Assembly: GCA_003225055.1 (NCBI GenBank)
Contig: QIAU01000144.1
Coordinates: forward strand, 62,001 to 126,000
DNA: 64,000 nucleotides
Source of the DNA: Acidobacteriota bacterium
Lineage (GTDB): Bacteria; Acidobacteriota; Terriglobia; Terriglobales; Acidobacteriaceae
Direction of reading: 5' to 3'
This document shows positions 26,047 to 33,692 of the stretch, piece after piece. The position numbers and the translations under genes are program-made. Positions within the stretch are counted from its first letter, which is position 1. Every line of letters begins with the position of its first letter. The notes beneath the pieces were generated by a model. It had not been told where the DNA came from, did no database searches, and saw only the letters and a list, made by a program, of their open reading frames with translations.

Positions 26047-26895
26047 ATGGGGTCGATCAACGCCGAGCTTAGTCAAAAGAGCAAAGCTCTGGATTCCCAT
26101 CTGCGCACCCTGAAACGTACCCTGGTTGCCTACTCTGGCGGCGTGGACTCGGCTTTTCTCGCCTACGCCGCGCATGCCGTCCTGGCCGACGACATGGTCG
26201 CGATCATCGCCGATTCTCCCAGCCTGGCCCGCACGCACCTCGCCGATGCCGTGGCTTTTGCGCGCGAGCAGAACATACCGCTTGAGATAGTCTCAACCGC
26301 CGAACTCGAGCGCCCGGAGTACGCTAGCAACGATGCCAACCGCTGCTTCCATTGCAAGGACGAACTGTTCACGGTGATGGAAGGTATCCGGAGTTGCCGC
26401 GGATTCGACACGATTGCGTACGGCGTGAATGTGGACGATCAGGGCGAGTTCCGTCCCGGCCAGCAGGCCGCCAGTCAGCACAAAATCGCAACCCCCCTGC
26501 TCGAGGCGGGACTGACAAAGCAGGAGATCCGGGAACTAGCCCGTGCCGCCGGCCTCCGCGTCTGGGACAAACCCGCCTCGGCCTGCCTCTCTTCGCGTAT
26601 CGAATACGGACGTCCGGTGACGCGCGCAGCGCTCAGTGCGATTGAGCAGGGGGAAGATGCGCTTCGGGCCCTCGGTTTCCGCCAATTTCGGGCGCGTCAT
26701 CACGGCGAGATGGTGCGAATCGAAATCGCTCGCGAAGAATTGCCGCGCGCCCTCACCCCAGAAATGGCCTCCGAATTTACGCGCATTTTCCAGGCCCTAG
26801 GCTTCAAGTTTGTCACGCTCGATCTGGAGGGCTTCCGCTCGGGCTCGATGAACTCATTGCTGAATGCTGATCAGCTCACCCGCAAGGGCCATTGA
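26047..26895 (+). CDS. larE: ATP-dependent sacrificial sulfur transferase LarE
   Basis: A 282-residue PP-loop protein. SGGVDSAFLAYAA (near residue 30) is the ATP pyrophosphatase loop; NRCFHCKDELF and KPASACLSSRIEYGRPVT are LarE signatures. The cysteine in ASACLSSR corresponds to the one that donates its own sulfur in single-cysteine LarE proteins, during synthesis of the nickel-pincer cofactor of lactate racemase. The larA, larB and larC genes are not in this window. The start at 26047 is used because the frame upstream to 25975 is repeat-like. It follows lptD by about 95 bases. Confidence 0.9.
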   Translation: MGSINAELSQKSKALDSHLRTLKRTLVAYSGGVDSAFLAYAAHAVLADDMVAIIADSPSLARTHLADAVAFAREQNIPLEIVSTAELERPEYASNDANRCFHCKDELFTVMEGIRSCRGFDTIAYGVNVDDQGEFRPGQQAASQHKIATPLLEAGLTKQEIRELARAAGLRVWDKPASACLSSRIEYGRPVTRAALSAIEQGEDALRALGFRQFRARHHGEMVRIEIAREELPRALTPEMASEFTRIFQALGFKFVTLDLEGFRSGSMNSLLNADQLTRKGH

Positions 26896-26934
26896 TTTTC
26901 GATTGCCCCTTTTCCAATTTCCGATTGCAGCAGC
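26896..26934. repeat. AT-rich AATTGGCAAT-type repeat
   Basis: Contains gattttcgattgccccttttccaatttccgattgc-like words, matching the clusters upstream of pcrA and the FKBP gene. Lies right after the larE stop. Confidence 0.4.
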
Positions 26935-27053
26935 TGACGCTTGCCTCCGAATGACGGCTCTCTTGCCGCTTTGCCCGTCGGTAACCCCGTATTCTGGCCG
27001 TTCTTCCGTAGGACGACAGCGCAGATATGAGATAATTTCTCCCTGATTCCTCC

Positions 27054-28010
27054 ATGTTCAGGCGGTTCCTAGTGACGTTTTTTCGACGTGGTTTTGCGGT
27101 TTTTTTGCTGATTTGCCTGGGTTGCTCGGCGCAATCGGCTCCCCCCGATTTAGCCAAACGCATCGAGCGCCAGGTGCGGTCCTTCTACAGCCTGCCAGCC
27201 GACGTGAAAGTCACGGTCAATCCGCTCAAGCCGAGCGAGTTTCCCAACTACGACGCGCTTACTGTGACTCTCAACAACGGCGATCGCAAGCAGGAAGTTG
27301 CGTTCCTGCTCTCCAAGGATGGTCAGACGCTCGTCCGCTTTAACAAGATGGACCTGAGCAAGGATCCCTATGCCGAGATCATGAAGAAGATCGACCTCAA
27401 CGGCAGGCCCACACGTGGCAACAAGGATGCCAAGGTAGTGGCCGTCAACTACGACGACTTTGAGTGCGCCTTCTGTTCGCGCATGCACCAGCAGTTGTTC
27501 CCCACGCTGTTCAACGAATATGGCGGTCGCGTATTGTTTGTCTACAAGGATTTTCCTCTCGCCGAGCTTCATCCCTGGGCAATTCACGCGGCGATCGACG
27601 CGAACTGCCTGGCCGCCCAGAACAACGACGCGTACTGGGATTTTGCGGACTACGTCCATGCCAACCAGTCAGTGGTAAATAGCGCGGGCAACCTGGATGC
27701 CCGTTTTGCCACCTTGGACCGGCTGGCATTCGAAGAGGGGCAAAAGCGAAATATGGACTTGTCCAAACTCCAGTCTTGCGTCAAAGCGCAGAAGGACGAT
27801 GCGGTAAAGAGCTCGATGCACGAGGCTGAACTGCTGGATGTAACCGCCACGCCGACAGTGTTCGTGAACGGCGAGAAGATTGATGGTGCGCTGCCTCTTC
27901 CACAGCTGCGCGCAGTATTCGATCGCGCGTTGAAAGATGCCGGCGTGGCTACGGCCACGTCAGCACCGAGCCCGGCTGCCTCGGCCGCCACCGCACCCAC
28001 TCCTAAATAG
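27054..28010 (+). CDS. DsbA-family thiol-disulfide oxidoreductase, exported
   Basis: A 318-residue protein with an N-terminal signal sequence (FAVFLLICLGCSAQS, lipobox-like LGC at about residue 23, so possibly a lipoprotein). Residues 30-105 form an N-terminal domain of unknown role. The DsbA-like thioredoxin domain follows: VVAVNYDDFECAFCSRMHQQLFPTL with the CAFC redox motif, VYKDFPLAELHPWA, and the cis-proline loop VTATPTVFVNGEKIDG. A Pro/Ala-rich tail ends the protein. It would oxidise or shuffle disulfides in the periplasm. It precedes a peptidyl-prolyl isomerase by 49 bases, an apparent protein-folding pair. Confidence 0.88.
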   Translation: MFRRFLVTFFRRGFAVFLLICLGCSAQSAPPDLAKRIERQVRSFYSLPADVKVTVNPLKPSEFPNYDALTVTLNNGDRKQEVAFLLSKDGQTLVRFNKMDLSKDPYAEIMKKIDLNGRPTRGNKDAKVVAVNYDDFECAFCSRMHQQLFPTLFNEYGGRVLFVYKDFPLAELHPWAIHAAIDANCLAAQNNDAYWDFADYVHANQSVVNSAGNLDARFATLDRLAFEEGQKRNMDLSKLQSCVKAQKDDAVKSSMHEAELLDVTATPTVFVNGEKIDGALPLPQLRAVFDRALKDAGVATATSAPSPAASAATAPTPK

Positions 28011-28059
28011 CGTTTTGGGATATTTCGTAGTCGTGTTTCTCGGGCTCTGGAGGCACTGC

Positions 28060-29139
28060 TTGAAACCTGAACGGCTGGCGGCGCGCCCCGCGCGCACGAT
28101 GGGTATCGTTCTGCTCAGCGTTAGTAGTCTTGTCTCACTGGGATGTCGCGAAGGCAGAGGCGGTTCCGACGTGATGGCCAAAGTAGATGGGCGACAAATC
28201 TTCCGGGCAGACGTCGACAAGTATTATCAGAACCAAACCTCCGGCTCCGAGCAGCAACCTAGCGGCGAACAGGTTTCCACCCTGCGTTTGAACATCCTTG
28301 ACCAGTTGATCGAAACCGAAATCCTCATGCGCCGTGCCGAGAAGCTGGGTCTACTTGCCACGGATGAGGAAGTCGAGCGCAAGCTCACCGAGATCAAGTC
28401 TCCCTACACGCAGGAGCAGTTTGACCAACGACTGAAAGACAAGAAGATCTCCCTGGAAGATTTCAAACAGGATTTGCGCCGCAGCTTGACCCGCGAAAAA
28501 GTCCTGAACAAGGAGGTCACTTCCAAGATCAACATTACCGACCAGGACATTACCAACTACTACAACCAGCACCGAGCTGAGTTCAACCTGATTGAGCCGC
28601 AATATCACCTGGCGCACATTTTCGTCACACCACTCCCCAACCCTCAAGTCCGCAATCTTCAGAACAGCAAGGCCCAGAACGAAGCCGATGCCCGCAAGAA
28701 GATGCAGATGATCCTGAATCGGCTCGATAGTGGTGAGGATTTTGCCACTTTAGCGATGAACTACTCGGAAGATACCGATACTACCAGCAACGGTGGAGAC
28801 CTGGGTTTTACTCCCGAGTCCGCGCTGAACAACACCGACGCTGCGACTCGCGAGGCCGTAATGAGGCTCAAGCCGGGTCAGTACACTGCGATTATCCCGG
28901 TCATGAATCCCGCGACCAAGCAGGTTTACGGCTATCGGATCGTGAAACTGGTGGCCAAGGAACCGGCGGGTCAGCGGGCATTCAATGACCCACGCGTGCA
29001 GCAGGCAATCCGCGAACAACTCCGCGACCGTCGCGAACAGCTCCTGAAAGCTGCCTATTACGAGACTCTGCGGGGCCAGGCCAAGGTCGAGAATTTCTAC
29101 GCGCAGGAGATCCTGGATAAGGCGGGAGCGGGGAAGTGA
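28060..29139 (+). CDS. Parvulin-type peptidyl-prolyl isomerase lipoprotein (SurA/PrsA-like)
   Basis: A 359-residue protein. The TTG at 28060 is chosen because GGAGG lies six bases before it, and translation then gives a proper signal: charged KPERLAARPART, a hydrophobic stretch MGIVLLSVSSLVSLG, and a cysteine (residue 27) as likely lipidation site. An N-terminal SurA-like helical region (VDGRQIFRADVDKYYQ, ETEILMRRAEKLGLLATDEEVERKL) leads to a rotamase domain (YHLAHIFVTP, FATLAMNYSEDTDTTSNGGDLGFTP). It is expected to assist folding of exported or outer membrane proteins, in step with the DsbA-like protein encoded just upstream. Confidence 0.88.
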   Translation: MKPERLAARPARTMGIVLLSVSSLVSLGCREGRGGSDVMAKVDGRQIFRADVDKYYQNQTSGSEQQPSGEQVSTLRLNILDQLIETEILMRRAEKLGLLATDEEVERKLTEIKSPYTQEQFDQRLKDKKISLEDFKQDLRRSLTREKVLNKEVTSKINITDQDITNYYNQHRAEFNLIEPQYHLAHIFVTPLPNPQVRNLQNSKAQNEADARKKMQMILNRLDSGEDFATLAMNYSEDTDTTSNGGDLGFTPESALNNTDAATREAVMRLKPGQYTAIIPVMNPATKQVYGYRIVKLVAKEPAGQRAFNDPRVQQAIREQLRDRREQLLKAAYYETLRGQAKVENFYAQEILDKAGAGK

Positions 29140-29151
29140 CGAAGGTCACAG

Positions 29152-29191
29152 TGAGCCGACGCTGTCCGGCCGAGAGCGAAGCTCGGCTGAT
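29152..29191. repeat. Family 1 repeat, intergenic copy
   Basis: Read on the minus strand it is GCCGAGCTTCGCTCTCGGC followed by CGGACAGCGTCGGC, i.e. hairpin 1 and part of hairpin 2. It separates two convergent genes and could act as a bidirectional terminator. Confidence 0.55.
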
Positions 29192-29193
29192 GG

Positions 29194-29691
29194 TCACTCC
29201 ACAATCGCCAGCACGTCGCCAGCGTTAACGGCTGCGCCCTCCGCCGCCAGAACTTTCTGCACAACGCCCTTCTTAGGTGACTTCAGCTCGTTCTGCATCT
29301 TCATCGCTTCGACAACCATGACGCCCTGGCCCGCTTCCACTTCGGTCTGAGCCGGAGCCAGCACGCGCACCACTCTCCCCGGCATGGGAGCCACCAGTTT
29401 TTTCGCACCACGCTCGTCGGCCGCACTGCCCTTCCGGCTGCGCAGCGAACGCGGATCGCGCAGCTCGACAGCAAATCGCTCAGCCCCAACCCACAGATGC
29501 ATGTCGGTGGGCGTGCGCTCGCGCTTGACCTCGTAAGCCTTTCCATCGATCAGCACCGACAAAACGTCGCGGCGCGTCAGCACGGCATCGAGACGAATCT
29601 GGCGACCATCGAGCCGGCATTGCCAGAGGCCATCAGCTCGCTCCAGTTCCAGGCGGTGGCTCTTGCCGTCGATTGTGACTTCGTAAGTCAT
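29194..29691 (-). CDS. Biotin carboxyl carrier protein / biotinyl domain protein
   Basis: A 165-residue protein whose C-terminal 75 residues are a biotinyl domain with the biotinylation motif EAMKMQNEL (lysine modified by BirA). The N-terminal half (YEVTIDGKSHRLELERADGLWQCRLDGRQIRLDAVLTRRDVLSVLIDGKAYEV) resembles the BT linker found before the biotinyl domain in acyl-CoA carboxylase alpha subunits. This suggests the substrate may be propionyl- or another acyl-CoA rather than acetyl-CoA only. It follows accC by about 60 bases, with a repeat between. No carboxyltransferase subunit is in the window. Confidence 0.88.
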   Translation of the reverse strand: MTYEVTIDGKSHRLELERADGLWQCRLDGRQIRLDAVLTRRDVLSVLIDGKAYEVKRERTPTDMHLWVGAERFAVELRDPRSLRSRKGSAADERGAKKLVAPMPGRVVRVLAPAQTEVEAGQGVMVVEAMKMQNELKSPKKGVVQKVLAAEGAAVNAGDVLAIVE

Positions 29692-29698
29692 AAGACAA

Positions 29699-29759
29699 GT
29701 GGCTAGTGGTCACGGGACAGCGGCCAGCAAGGAGCTTGCTCCGGCCCCTGACCACTATC
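29699..29759. repeat. Inverted repeat between accC and the biotin carrier gene
   Basis: Arms TAGTGGTC (29704-29711) and GACCACTA (29750-29757) flank a GC-rich core with AAGGAGCTTGCTCC. It overlaps the last codons of accC. A similar repeat style is at 52244-52325. Confidence 0.5.
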
Positions 29760-31281
29760 CGCTTCTCAATCCTTCCGCGCGCGCGGTTCGCTTCCAACTG
29801 GACGTCCCATTGCGGTCACCGCCGCCATGGGAGGAAGTTCCATGGCTTGATGGGGCGATCGGTTCCAATACTGCAAACAGGCCTGCGGCAACCGCCGCAA
29901 TTTCTGATCCCCCGGCAGGCGCCGATGCGGTCCCCGCCGAAAGCGCGAGTAACCGATCAAGGTAGCCCGTGTCCAGGTTTCCTGCCTGGAAGTCCGGATC
30001 ATTCAAAATCCTTCGGAACAGAGAAAGGTTGGTCTTGATGCCGCCAACGAAATATTCATTCAGCGCCCGAAGGAGCCGGCCGATGGTCTGCTTGCGGTCG
30101 GTACCGTATCCGATCAGCTTGGCCAGCAGCGGGTCGTAATCAATCGGAACCGTCCACCCTTCATAGATTCCGCTATCGTGGCGAATGCCCGGTCCGGATG
30201 GCGCGAGCAGCAGCGTTATCTTTCCGGGGCTGGGGAAGTAGTGGTTGTCGGGATCTTCGGCGTAAATGCGGCACTCCATGGCGTGACCACGAATCTGCAC
30301 TTGCTCCTGGGTAAACGGCAGCTTCTCGCCTGACGCGATACGGATCTGCAGGTGAACCAGATCGAGCCCGGTGATCAGCTCCGTCACTGGGTGCTCCACC
30401 TGCAATCGAGTATTCATTTCGAGGAAGTAAAAGTTCTTTTCCTGGTCGGAGAGGAACTCAACTGTGCCGGCGTTGGTGTAGTCGGCGGCTCTGGCGACAC
30501 GCACTGCAATTTCGCCCATGCGCCGACGCATGTCGGGATCAACCAAGGGGGAGGGCGATTCCTCGAGCACCTTCTGATGGCGGCGCTGTATGGAGCACTC
30601 GCGCTCTCCCAGCCAAACACAGTTCCCCTGCTCATCCCCCAGAATCTGCATCTCGATGTGCCGTGGATTGACGATATATTTCTCTAGGTAGACTTCGCTG
30701 TCTCCGAACGAGCGCTGTGCTTCGCTGCGAGCGGCTTCGAGGGCCGACTCCAGATCGTCCGGCGACCCAACGAGCCGCATGCCTTTGCCGCCGCCGCCCG
30801 CTGCTGCCTTCAGCATCACCGGATATCCGATTCTGGCGGCCACTTGCTCCGCCTCATCGAAGGACTCGAGGGCCCGCGACGTTCCCGGCACAAACGGCAC
30901 TCCGGCTTGCTCCATGCGCTGCCGCGCCCGGGTCTTGGACCCCATCATTTCCATGGCGGCTGCGGTGGGGCCAATGAACTTGATTCCAGAGTCGACACAG
31001 GCCTGCGCAAACTTTGCGTTCTCAGAGAGGAAGCCGTAACCAGGATGAATTGCCTCAGCGCCACTCCGCCTGGCTACATCCAGGATCTCGGCGATGTTCA
31101 GGTAGGATTCGCTGGCCGCTGCCGGGCCTATGTAGTAGGCCTCATCAGCCTTGCGCACATGCAGCGACGCCCGATCCACATCGGAATAAACCGCCACCGA
31201 GGTAATCCCGAGTTCGCGGCAGGCGCGAATCACCCGTACCGCAATTTCTCCTCGATTGGCGATCAGGATCTTTTTGAACAT
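29755..31281 (-). CDS. accC: Biotin carboxylase (acyl-CoA carboxylase subunit)
   Basis: A 508-residue ATP-grasp enzyme that carboxylates biotin using bicarbonate. Visible: the start MFKKILIANRGEIAVRVIRACRELG, the glycine-rich ATP loop KAAAGGGGKGMRLV, GERECSIQRRHQKVLEESPSP, and EMNTRLQVEHPVTELITGLDLV with catalytic Glu and Arg. The last 55 residues (after ALSAG) are low-complexity, rich in Gly, Ser and Ala, and extend past the usual 450-residue end; this extension overlaps repeat DNA and may be a read-through of junk. It is the first gene of the pair with the carrier protein. Confidence 0.95.
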   Translation of the reverse strand: MFKKILIANRGEIAVRVIRACRELGITSVAVYSDVDRASLHVRKADEAYYIGPAAASESYLNIAEILDVARRSGAEAIHPGYGFLSENAKFAQACVDSGIKFIGPTAAAMEMMGSKTRARQRMEQAGVPFVPGTSRALESFDEAEQVAARIGYPVMLKAAAGGGGKGMRLVGSPDDLESALEAARSEAQRSFGDSEVYLEKYIVNPRHIEMQILGDEQGNCVWLGERECSIQRRHQKVLEESPSPLVDPDMRRRMGEIAVRVARAADYTNAGTVEFLSDQEKNFYFLEMNTRLQVEHPVTELITGLDLVHLQIRIASGEKLPFTQEQVQIRGHAMECRIYAEDPDNHYFPSPGKITLLLAPSGPGIRHDSGIYEGWTVPIDYDPLLAKLIGYGTDRKQTIGRLLRALNEYFVGGIKTNLSLFRRILNDPDFQAGNLDTGYLDRLLALSAGTASAPAGGSEIAAVAAGLFAVLEPIAPSSHGTSSHGGGDRNGTSSWKRTARAEGLRSG

Positions 31282-31289
31282 AAGCGAAG

Positions 31290-31338
31290 ATGTGGGGGGA
31301 CGGGCGTCCTTGTCCGTTCCGCCGAGCGCAGTCCGCGG
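31290..31338. repeat. Family 1 repeat, intergenic copy
   Basis: On the minus strand: GGACTGCGCTCGGCGG then GGACAAGGACGCCCGTCCCCCCACAT. It is nearly the same as the copies in pcrA (12088-12134) and mnmG (50629-50691). It sits just upstream of accC, in its 5' region. Confidence 0.6.
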
Positions 31339-31456
31339 CTCTGGCTTGCCGAATCAAGGCCGCTGAAACGTCGATTTTAACGGAGTTCCGGCACGGCGGC
31401 GCACCCTCCGGCAAGTAACTCTAGCAGCCTGTATTGCCCGCCTTGTGTGTTCCAGA

Positions 31457-32743
31457 TCACACGGCGCTGTGCTCTGGGCCTTCTCTCAACCCAGACGGTT
31501 GCGAGCTGAAAAAGCGAGCTTCGGAGACCAAAAACACCGCCAGGATCAGCAGTTCCGGTTCAATAGGATGGCGATAACGTGCATGGGCGAAAACAAAGTA
31601 GTAGACCGTGGGATAAGACAGCAGGAGAAGAGCAAACAGTCCGGCTCCCATCCTTTTCTGGCGCAAGGCGCGCACCAGCCCGCCTAACGCCAACAGCGAC
31701 GAAGCTAGAAAGACAAGGCTCCTCGCGAGTGCGGCCAACATGCTATCGCCCCGCTTGGGCGGTGCCGCCCAGTAGTAGACGAATCGCTTCAAGCTGATGA
31801 CGGCAAAACGGCCCGGATTCTCCCGAATAAAATCGAAGGCTTCCCGCTTACGCTCCCTGGCATACGCCAGTTCGCCCATCTGTTCAAATCGGCTCCGTTC
31901 GGCGGCATTCAGATTTGGCTGAAGATAAGCCATGAGGATGCCATCTGCATTGGGTCCATTGCCCAACCGGAACTGCTGACCAAAGTCGTCGCGAATGAAA
32001 ACGAATCTCCCGAATGCATGGTAATTGCGCACCAGCCAGGGGCTGAGGCACAGGAAGAACACTAACCACGCCAGTACTACGCCGTCGAACGAAGACAAAC
32101 CATGCTTACATCGCCGATACCACACCCATAGCCCGCAGAACGGGAGGAACGAGAGAATCGAAGGGTTCATCAATGCGCCGATTCCCCACAGCACACCGAA
32201 CAAAATCCATCCCTTGAGGCCTGGCCACTCCTCTAATCGCAAAGATAGCAGAAAAATCAGGCTCAGGATCAGGGGAGTGATGGTGGTATCCCAGACCCAG
32301 TGAATCGACCAGTACCAGGTGTACGGGAGAAGAGCCCACGTCCAGGCAGACCAGCGCGCCACTCTCTCGCCCAGGGTCTTGCGGGCAATCAGGTATAAGG
32401 GGATCGAGGTCAGTGAGGCGAACAGGCTGTTGATGGTCAACAGCACCCATGCGGAGGCAACGGAATAAATTCCAAACAGGGTGAAAACCCCGCCGATCAA
32501 GTAGGGGTATAGGGGCGGCTCCCACGCGCTGGGGCCAGCTCCTCGACAGTAGGGGTCGCTGAAGCCCCGGCCTTCGGCGAGGGCACGTCCGATGCAGCCC
32601 ATCTCCCAGCCAAAGCCGAAATGGTTGTCAGTTGCCCGAATGCGATACTGGCCGAGTAGAGCGATCGCGGCCACCTGCAGGGCTAATGACAAAAGAACCG
32701 CTTGCCACACGAACTTGGGCAGCTTCGGGCTCTGCGATCTCAA
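31457..32743 (-). CDS. GT39-like membrane glycosyltransferase (ArnT/PMT type)
   Basis: A 428-residue polytopic membrane protein with about 9-11 hydrophobic segments. The region DNHFGFGWEMGCIGRALAEGRGFSDPY corresponds to the first periplasmic loop; PYTWYWSIHWVWDTTITPLILSL and PTVYYFVFAHARYRHPIEPELLILAVF are typical of the family (the RYRHPIEPELLIL end is common). Such enzymes transfer sugars from polyprenyl phosphate to lipid or protein. The start is a TTG at 32743 with AGGAA nine bases before it. It is in the same cluster as a GT2 enzyme and two more GT39-like proteins. Confidence 0.8.
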   Translation of the reverse strand: MRSQSPKLPKFVWQAVLLSLALQVAAIALLGQYRIRATDNHFGFGWEMGCIGRALAEGRGFSDPYCRGAGPSAWEPPLYPYLIGGVFTLFGIYSVASAWVLLTINSLFASLTSIPLYLIARKTLGERVARWSAWTWALLPYTWYWSIHWVWDTTITPLILSLIFLLSLRLEEWPGLKGWILFGVLWGIGALMNPSILSFLPFCGLWVWYRRCKHGLSSFDGVVLAWLVFFLCLSPWLVRNYHAFGRFVFIRDDFGQQFRLGNGPNADGILMAYLQPNLNAAERSRFEQMGELAYARERKREAFDFIRENPGRFAVISLKRFVYYWAAPPKRGDSMLAALARSLVFLASSLLALGGLVRALRQKRMGAGLFALLLLSYPTVYYFVFAHARYRHPIEPELLILAVFLVSEARFFSSQPSGLREGPEHSAV

Positions 32744-32795
32744 GGTGTGATTCCTGCGGTCATGGTATCGTGCAGGGCAGGTCGACCTCGGTAAC

Positions 32796-33647
32796 TCAGT
32801 CGCGGGGAGAGCGGACCAACCCTACCGCGAAAGGCGTGGCCTCGTTCAGGTCAGAGGAGACGACCTGCCGCCGTGATGCGAAGCGAAAGCGAATCAGGGT
32901 CCAGATTGCCAGAAATCCATCCGCGTGGCGAATCTTCTTGCCCTGATCCCGGGTGCGAGGGGTGTATTTGACGGGAACCTCTGCAATGCGTTCACCGAGG
33001 CGGGTCAACTTGGCCGTCACTTCGGGGCAGAACTCAAAGCGCCGGCACTCCAGACGCAGTTGCTGCAGCACCGAGCGCCGAAAGACCTTGTAGCAGGTAG
33101 CTTCGTCGTGAATTCCACAGCGATACAGAAGGTTGGCCAGGCGAGTCAGCAGCTTGGCACCCAGAAAGAACCGCAGCCCTCGCTCCGGCCGGTCGGGTCG
33201 CACACCGTAGACCACATTCGCTTTACCTGCGCGCAACGGCTCCAGCAGCACCGGATAATCCTGCGGATCGTATTCGAGATCTGAGTCCTGAATCAGGACA
33301 TATTCGCCGCGGGCGTAGCGTAGGCCCGTGCGAATGGCCGCCCCCTTGCCGCAGTTGTGCTGGTGAAAGACCAGCGTGGTGTCCGGGGATGGTCTCAAAT
33401 TCATGAGCTTCTCCCGCGTCCCGTCCGTGGAACCGTCGTCAATGATGATGATTTCCTTCGCCACCGGAGACGCTTGAATTTGCCGCAGCAGCTCCTCGAC
33501 GTGGTCCATCTCGTTGTAAATGGGAACGATGACCGACACGCATCCCGTGCGTTCCGCTAGCTGCGGAGGACAGCGATCAGCCACGATTTCCGTACCAAGG
33601 GCCGGCAATGTCATGGGATACAATCGGCGGAGCAGACCTGCCGTCAT
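32796..33647 (-). CDS. Family 2 glycosyltransferase, polyprenyl-phosphate sugar synthase type
   Basis: A 283-residue GT-A enzyme without membrane segments. CVSVIVPIYNEMDHVEELLRQI begins the nucleotide-binding fold; IIIDDGSTDGTREKL and YVLIQDSDLEYDPQDYPVLLEPL (the DxD-like metal site) follow. The closest type is dolichyl/undecaprenyl-phosphate mannose or glucose synthase, which makes the donors used by GT39 enzymes, three of which flank it. The start at 33647 is the first in-frame ATG after AGGAGG (spacing 14, long); an alternative is the ATG ten codons on. It is divergent from the two GT39 genes downstream. Confidence 0.88.
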   Translation of the reverse strand: MTAGLLRRLYPMTLPALGTEIVADRCPPQLAERTGCVSVIVPIYNEMDHVEELLRQIQASPVAKEIIIIDDGSTDGTREKLMNLRPSPDTTLVFHQHNCGKGAAIRTGLRYARGEYVLIQDSDLEYDPQDYPVLLEPLRAGKANVVYGVRPDRPERGLRFFLGAKLLTRLANLLYRCGIHDEATCYKVFRRSVLQQLRLECRRFEFCPEVTAKLTRLGERIAEVPVKYTPRTRDQGKKIRHADGFLAIWTLIRFRFASRRQVVSSDLNEATPFAVGLVRSPRD

Positions 33648-33692
33648 ATTAACATTGGAATCCTCCTGCTCCAACGCGTAGGGAGAGAAGGT

